Shown here piece by piece: positions 6,302-9,051 of a stretch of DNA of 9,051 nt. The DNA is taken from positions 1-9,051 of the forward strand of contig JAIPEV010000058.1 of NCBI GenBank assembly GCA_021736965.1, written 5' to 3'. The notes beneath the pieces were generated by a model. The model was not told where the DNA came from and made no database searches. It saw nothing but the letters and a program-made list of their open reading frames with translations. The position numbers were made by a program, and so were the translations under genes. The number at the start of each line of letters is the position of its first letter. Position 1 is the first letter of the stretch. Source of the stretch: Halanaerobiales bacterium (lineage in GTDB: Bacteria; Bacillota; Halanaerobiia; Halanaerobiales; M55B127).

Positions 6302-7621
6302 GTGCTAAAAGAAATAGATTTAGATAAAGGTAGTTTTGATCAGATCGATAAACTTATAAGATCAAGATCTGAGAGAGATATAAACAAATACAAAGAGATA
6401 GTTCAAGAAATATTAAGTGAAGTAAAATCCAACAAAGATCAAGCTGTTTTTAGATATACCGAAAAGTTTGATGGTTTTAAGTTAAGTAATCAAAATATTG
6501 AAGTGAAAAATAAAGAGATTAAAGCAGCACTTAATCAGGTAGATAGTTCTTTTTTAAAGTCATTAAAAAAGGCTGCTTTAAATATTAAAGAGTTTCACTT
6601 AGAACAAAAGGATCATTCCTGGCAGAAAGTTGATAGTGATGGTAAAATAACAGGTCAGATTTGTAGACCTTTACAAAAAGCAGGCATATATGTTCCAGGG
6701 GGACGTGCATCCTATCCTTCATCTGTTTTAATGACAGCAATACCTGCTAAAATAGCTGGAGTAGGACAGATTATTATGGTTACACCACCTGATAAAAGGG
6801 GAAATGTGGATTCTAAGATATTAGCAGCTGCAGAGATTACAGGTGTTGATAGGATTTTTAAGATTGGAGGGGCTCAAGCAATTGCTGCTTTAGGATATGG
6901 AACTGAAACCATACCAGCTGTAGATATAATAGTTGGACCTGGTAATAGATATGTTACCATTGCTAAACAACTCGTTTTTGGCCAGGTGAAGATAGATATG
7001 ACAGCCGGGCCAAGTGAGATAATGATTCTTGCAGATCAAACAGCAGACCCAGAATATATTGCAGCTGATTTAATGAGTCAGGCCGAACATGATCCATTAG
7101 CTTCTTCAATATTAGTGACAGATTCAAAAAAGTTAGCTCAAAATGTAAAAATTGAAATTAATAAACAAGTCAAGGAATTAACTACTAAAGACACTATTTT
7201 AAAGTCTTTTAAAAACTATGGATTAATAGTTCATATTCGAGATTTAAAACAGGGGATTAGTTTGATAAACAAAGTAGCTCCTGAACATTTAGAACTATCG
7301 ATAAAAAACCCATTTGATCTGTTAGGTTTAGTAAAAAATTCTGGTTCAATATTTTTAGGTAGTTATTCTCCTGAACCTATAGGTGATTATTATGCTGGTC
7401 CAAACCATGTTTTACCAACAGCTGGAACAGCTAGATTTTTTTCACCTCTATCTGTTAGAGATTTTGTTAAGTTTTCCAGTTATATTTACTATAATAAAAA
7501 GGCTTTTATAAAAGCTGCGGATCATGTAATAGAACTTGCTGAAGGGGAAGGCTTAACAGCTCATGCAAATTCAATTAAAGTAAGGAAAAAAGTTTTGGCT
7601 GGTGAAGCAAATGAAAGTTGA
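6302..7621 (+). CDS. hisD: Histidinol dehydrogenase
   Basis: It oxidises L-histidinol to L-histidine in two NAD-dependent steps, the last reactions of the pathway, as a zinc homodimer. From the GTG start the protein has 439 residues, typical of the family. Recognisable segments (numbering from GTG): CRPLQKAGIYVPGGRASYPS (121-140), KIGGAQAIAALGYGTETIP (187-205), VGPGN (211-215), AGPSEI (235-240), SQAEHDP with zinc ligands Q260 and H263, APEHLEL with the catalytic E329-H330 pair, D362 in IGDYYAGPNH, and the last zinc ligand H421 in EGLTAHANSI. All key residues are present. A longer version from ATG 6287 would add five residues but lacks a ribosome site. The gene begins 4 nt after hisG and overlaps hisC by 11 nt. 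Confidence 0.97.
   Translation: MLKEIDLDKGSFDQIDKLIRSRSERDINKYKEIVQEILSEVKSNKDQAVFRYTEKFDGFKLSNQNIEVKNKEIKAALNQVDSSFLKSLKKAALNIKEFHLEQKDHSWQKVDSDGKITGQICRPLQKAGIYVPGGRASYPSSVLMTAIPAKIAGVGQIIMVTPPDKRGNVDSKILAAAEITGVDRIFKIGGAQAIAALGYGTETIPAVDIIVGPGNRYVTIAKQLVFGQVKIDMTAGPSEIMILADQTADPEYIAADLMSQAEHDPLASSILVTDSKKLAQNVKIEINKQVKELTTKDTILKSFKNYGLIVHIRDLKQGISLINKVAPEHLELSIKNPFDLLGLVKNSGSIFLGSYSPEPIGDYYAGPNHVLPTAGTARFFSPLSVRDFVKFSSYIYYNKKAFIKAADHVIELAEGEGLTAHANSIKVRKKVLAGEANES
7601..7605 (+). promoter_or_regulatory. Ribosome binding site of hisC inside hisD
   Basis: GGTGA stands 5 nt before ATG 7611 and matches the GGTGA part of the 16S complement. An in-frame GTG at 7602 would add three residues but overlaps this site, and its nearest purine-rich stretch (AAGGAAA, 7582-7588) is rather far. 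ATG 7611 is preferred. Confidence 0.55.
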
Positions 7622-8690
7622 AATCAATGAACTAATTAGACCTGAGCTTAAAAAAATAAAATCGTATCAAAAGGAAGATAAAGAAAAACAGTATAAAATT
7701 GATCTCTCCGGTAATGAATCCCCTTTTGATTTACCTATAGAAATTAAAAGAGAGATAACAGAGCAGATTATAAAGAAACCTTTAAATACATATCCGAACT
7801 TATATACTGAAAATTTAAGATGCAGTATTGTTAATTATCTTGATTTAGATCTTAACTGTAACCAGATCATAGTTGGTAATGGTTCAGATGATGTCTTAGA
7901 TATGTTAACAGATACTTTTATTAAACAAGGTGACTTTGTTTTAGCTTTAGCTCCTACCTTTTCAATGTATAAGTTTTTTACAGTACTTTCAGGAGGGAAC
8001 TATTATAATATACCCTTAACTAAAAATACTGTCACTTTCAAAAAGATAAAACATAAGATTGATACTTTAAATCCTAAGATGATATTTTTATGTTCACCTA
8101 ATAATCCTACCGGTGAAATGATAGATCAAGAGATAATCTTAAGGCTTGCAGAATCTTATAAAGGAATACTGGTTATTGATGAGGCATATGCTGATTTTTC
8201 TAATACTTCGGTTATAAGACATGTAAATCAACATACTAACTTAGCAGTGACTAGAACTTTTTCAAAGGCTTTCGGGTTAGCAGGGATAAGGTTAGGCTAT
8301 CTAGTAGGTAGCAAGGAACTTATTGAACAGGTTAATAGAGTATTAAAACCATATAATATAAATTCAATCACTTCTATGATTGGTAGAATAATACTCAAGA
8401 AAAATAAGTTAATAGAAGATAGAATTTCTAAGATTATTAAAGAAAGAGAGAAGATGCTTAATATATTTTCTCTAAATAAAAACTGGGATGTTTATCCTTC
8501 CTCAGCAAACTTTATTTATATTAAAGGTGAGGACATATTTAATTTTGCTAAACTGCTTAATCAAAACAGTATTAAGATCAGGATATTTAAAAAACCGAAA
8601 GCAATTAGAATTACTATTGGGAAACCTAAAGATAATAAGCTTGTTGTGGATCTATTTAAAGATTTCAAGGGAGGTAAAGAAGATGAATAA
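7611..8690 (+). CDS. hisC: Histidinol-phosphate aminotransferase
   Basis: It is a PLP enzyme of fold type I that converts imidazole-acetol phosphate and glutamate to histidinol phosphate and 2-oxoglutarate. It acts between HisB and HisJ, both encoded in this window. The protein has 359 residues from ATG 7611, the standard length. Motifs: LSGNESPFDLP (32-42), NTYPN (59-63), VGNGSDDVLD (88-97), CSPNNPTGE (161-169), VIDEAYADF (188-196) with D190 and Y193, the PLP lysine K219 in TFSKAFGLAGIRLGY, and the substrate-binding arginine R333 in AIRITIGKP. Nothing essential is missing. It overlaps hisD by 11 nt and hisB by 8 nt, consistent with a single coupled transcript. HisC enzymes can also act on aromatic amino acids, but the operon makes the histidine role clear. 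Confidence 0.97.
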   Translation: MKVEINELIRPELKKIKSYQKEDKEKQYKIDLSGNESPFDLPIEIKREITEQIIKKPLNTYPNLYTENLRCSIVNYLDLDLNCNQIIVGNGSDDVLDMLTDTFIKQGDFVLALAPTFSMYKFFTVLSGGNYYNIPLTKNTVTFKKIKHKIDTLNPKMIFLCSPNNPTGEMIDQEIILRLAESYKGILVIDEAYADFSNTSVIRHVNQHTNLAVTRTFSKAFGLAGIRLGYLVGSKELIEQVNRVLKPYNINSITSMIGRIILKKNKLIEDRISKIIKEREKMLNIFSLNKNWDVYPSSANFIYIKGEDIFNFAKLLNQNSIKIRIFKKPKAIRITIGKPKDNKLVVDLFKDFKGGKEDE

Positions 8691-9051
8691 AAGAAGAATG
8701 TCATCTTATAGTCGAAAGACAAATGAAACTGAAGTAAGTGTTGAATTAGACTTAAATGGTAATGGAAGTACTGAGATAGATACAAAGATTAATTTTTTTA
8801 ATCATATGTTAAAACAACTGGGTAAACATAGTGGTTTTGATCTTAAAGTTACAGCTATTGGAGATCTAAAAACAGATGACCATCATACAGTAGAAGATAT
8901 AGGTATTACCTTAGGTGAAAGTTTTAATCAGGCTTTAGGAGATAAAAAAGGGATTGTTCGTTTTGCAGATACAATTATCCCTTGTGCTGAATCTTTAGTG
9001 AGGGTAGTTATTGATATTAGTGGTAGGCCTTATCTTAACTCTAACTTAAAG
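8683..9051 (+). CDS. hisB: Imidazoleglycerol-phosphate dehydratase (partial, runs off right edge)
   Basis: It dehydrates imidazole-glycerol phosphate to imidazole-acetol phosphate, the substrate of HisC, as a manganese-dependent 24-mer. The window holds the first 123 of an expected 190-200 residues. The N-terminus starts directly with the dehydratase fold, so there is no phosphatase domain at this end; phosphatase activity is supplied by HisJ. Motifs: FFNHML (38-43) with metal ligand H41, KHSGFDL (48-54), DDHHTVEDIG (65-74) with H67, H68 and E71, and DISGRPYL (111-118). Two positions differ from the common pattern: FFNHM instead of FFDHM, and PCAES instead of P.DEA. The ATG at 8683 follows AAGGGAGGT (8667-8675) with 7 nt spacing; a second ATG at 8698 is too far from it. 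Confidence 0.95.
   Translation, partial: MNKRRMSSYSRKTNETEVSVELDLNGNGSTEIDTKINFFNHMLKQLGKHSGFDLKVTAIGDLKTDDHHTVEDIGITLGESFNQALGDKKGIVRFADTIIPCAESLVRVVIDISGRPYLNSNLK

Noticed and set aside
8561..8785. Minus-strand frame of 74 codons across the hisC/hisB junction
   Set aside because: It is antisense to two certain genes, with no ribosome site or recognisable features.
1..9051. CRISPR array, tRNA or rRNA genes
   Set aside because: No regularly spaced repeats, no cloverleaf candidate with a TTCGA-type T-loop and CCA end, and no rRNA-like stretch was found in any intergenic region.

Overview
The window is AT-rich (roughly 30% GC by eye), uses A/T-ending codons and strong AGGAGG-type ribosome sites, and carries a HisZ + short-form HisG histidine operon. 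This points to a low-GC Firmicutes-type bacterium. The MATE transporter resembles the subgroup I remember from haloarchaea, which would fit a halophilic anaerobe such as a Halanaerobiales member. That placement is an inference, not a database result.

Left end (1-306): a partial reading frame that looks like the C-terminal end of a membrane protein (1-168, +) and a weak small frame on the minus strand (136-300). Neither is identifiable. Region 307-1628 is a degenerate ISL3-family insertion sequence: both 22-bp terminal inverted repeats are clear, but the transposase is broken by four frameshifts and two nonsense codons. Its 5' leader can fold so that the transposase ribosome site is buried in a stem. 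Region 1629-1920 is non-coding apart from a 27-nt hairpin and the ribosome site of the next gene.

Middle (1921-4142): a MATE-family multidrug/cation antiporter (+) converges on a PHP-type histidinol-phosphatase (hisJ, -). Between them lies a hairpin with a U-tract that terminates hisJ. The hisJ start codon is TTG, supported by a good ribosome site.

Right half (4143-9051): hisJ diverges from the histidine operon hisZ-hisG-hisD-hisC-hisB; hisB runs off the window. The 251-bp control region between them has a sigma-A-like promoter for hisZ, an extended -10 promoter for hisJ, and two copies of TCGATAAT 42 bp apart between the promoters. The five operon genes overlap or nearly touch, each with its own ribosome site. 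HisZ + HisG form the first enzyme (ATP phosphoribosyltransferase). HisB, HisC and HisJ carry out dehydration, transamination and dephosphorylation to histidinol, and HisD oxidises histidinol to histidine. The middle steps (HisI/E, HisA, HisH/F) are not in view and are probably downstream of hisB.

I see no convincing undescribed system. The points most worth a second look are the paired sites in the divergent his control region, the sequestered ribosome site in the IS, and the unusual affinity of the MATE protein.
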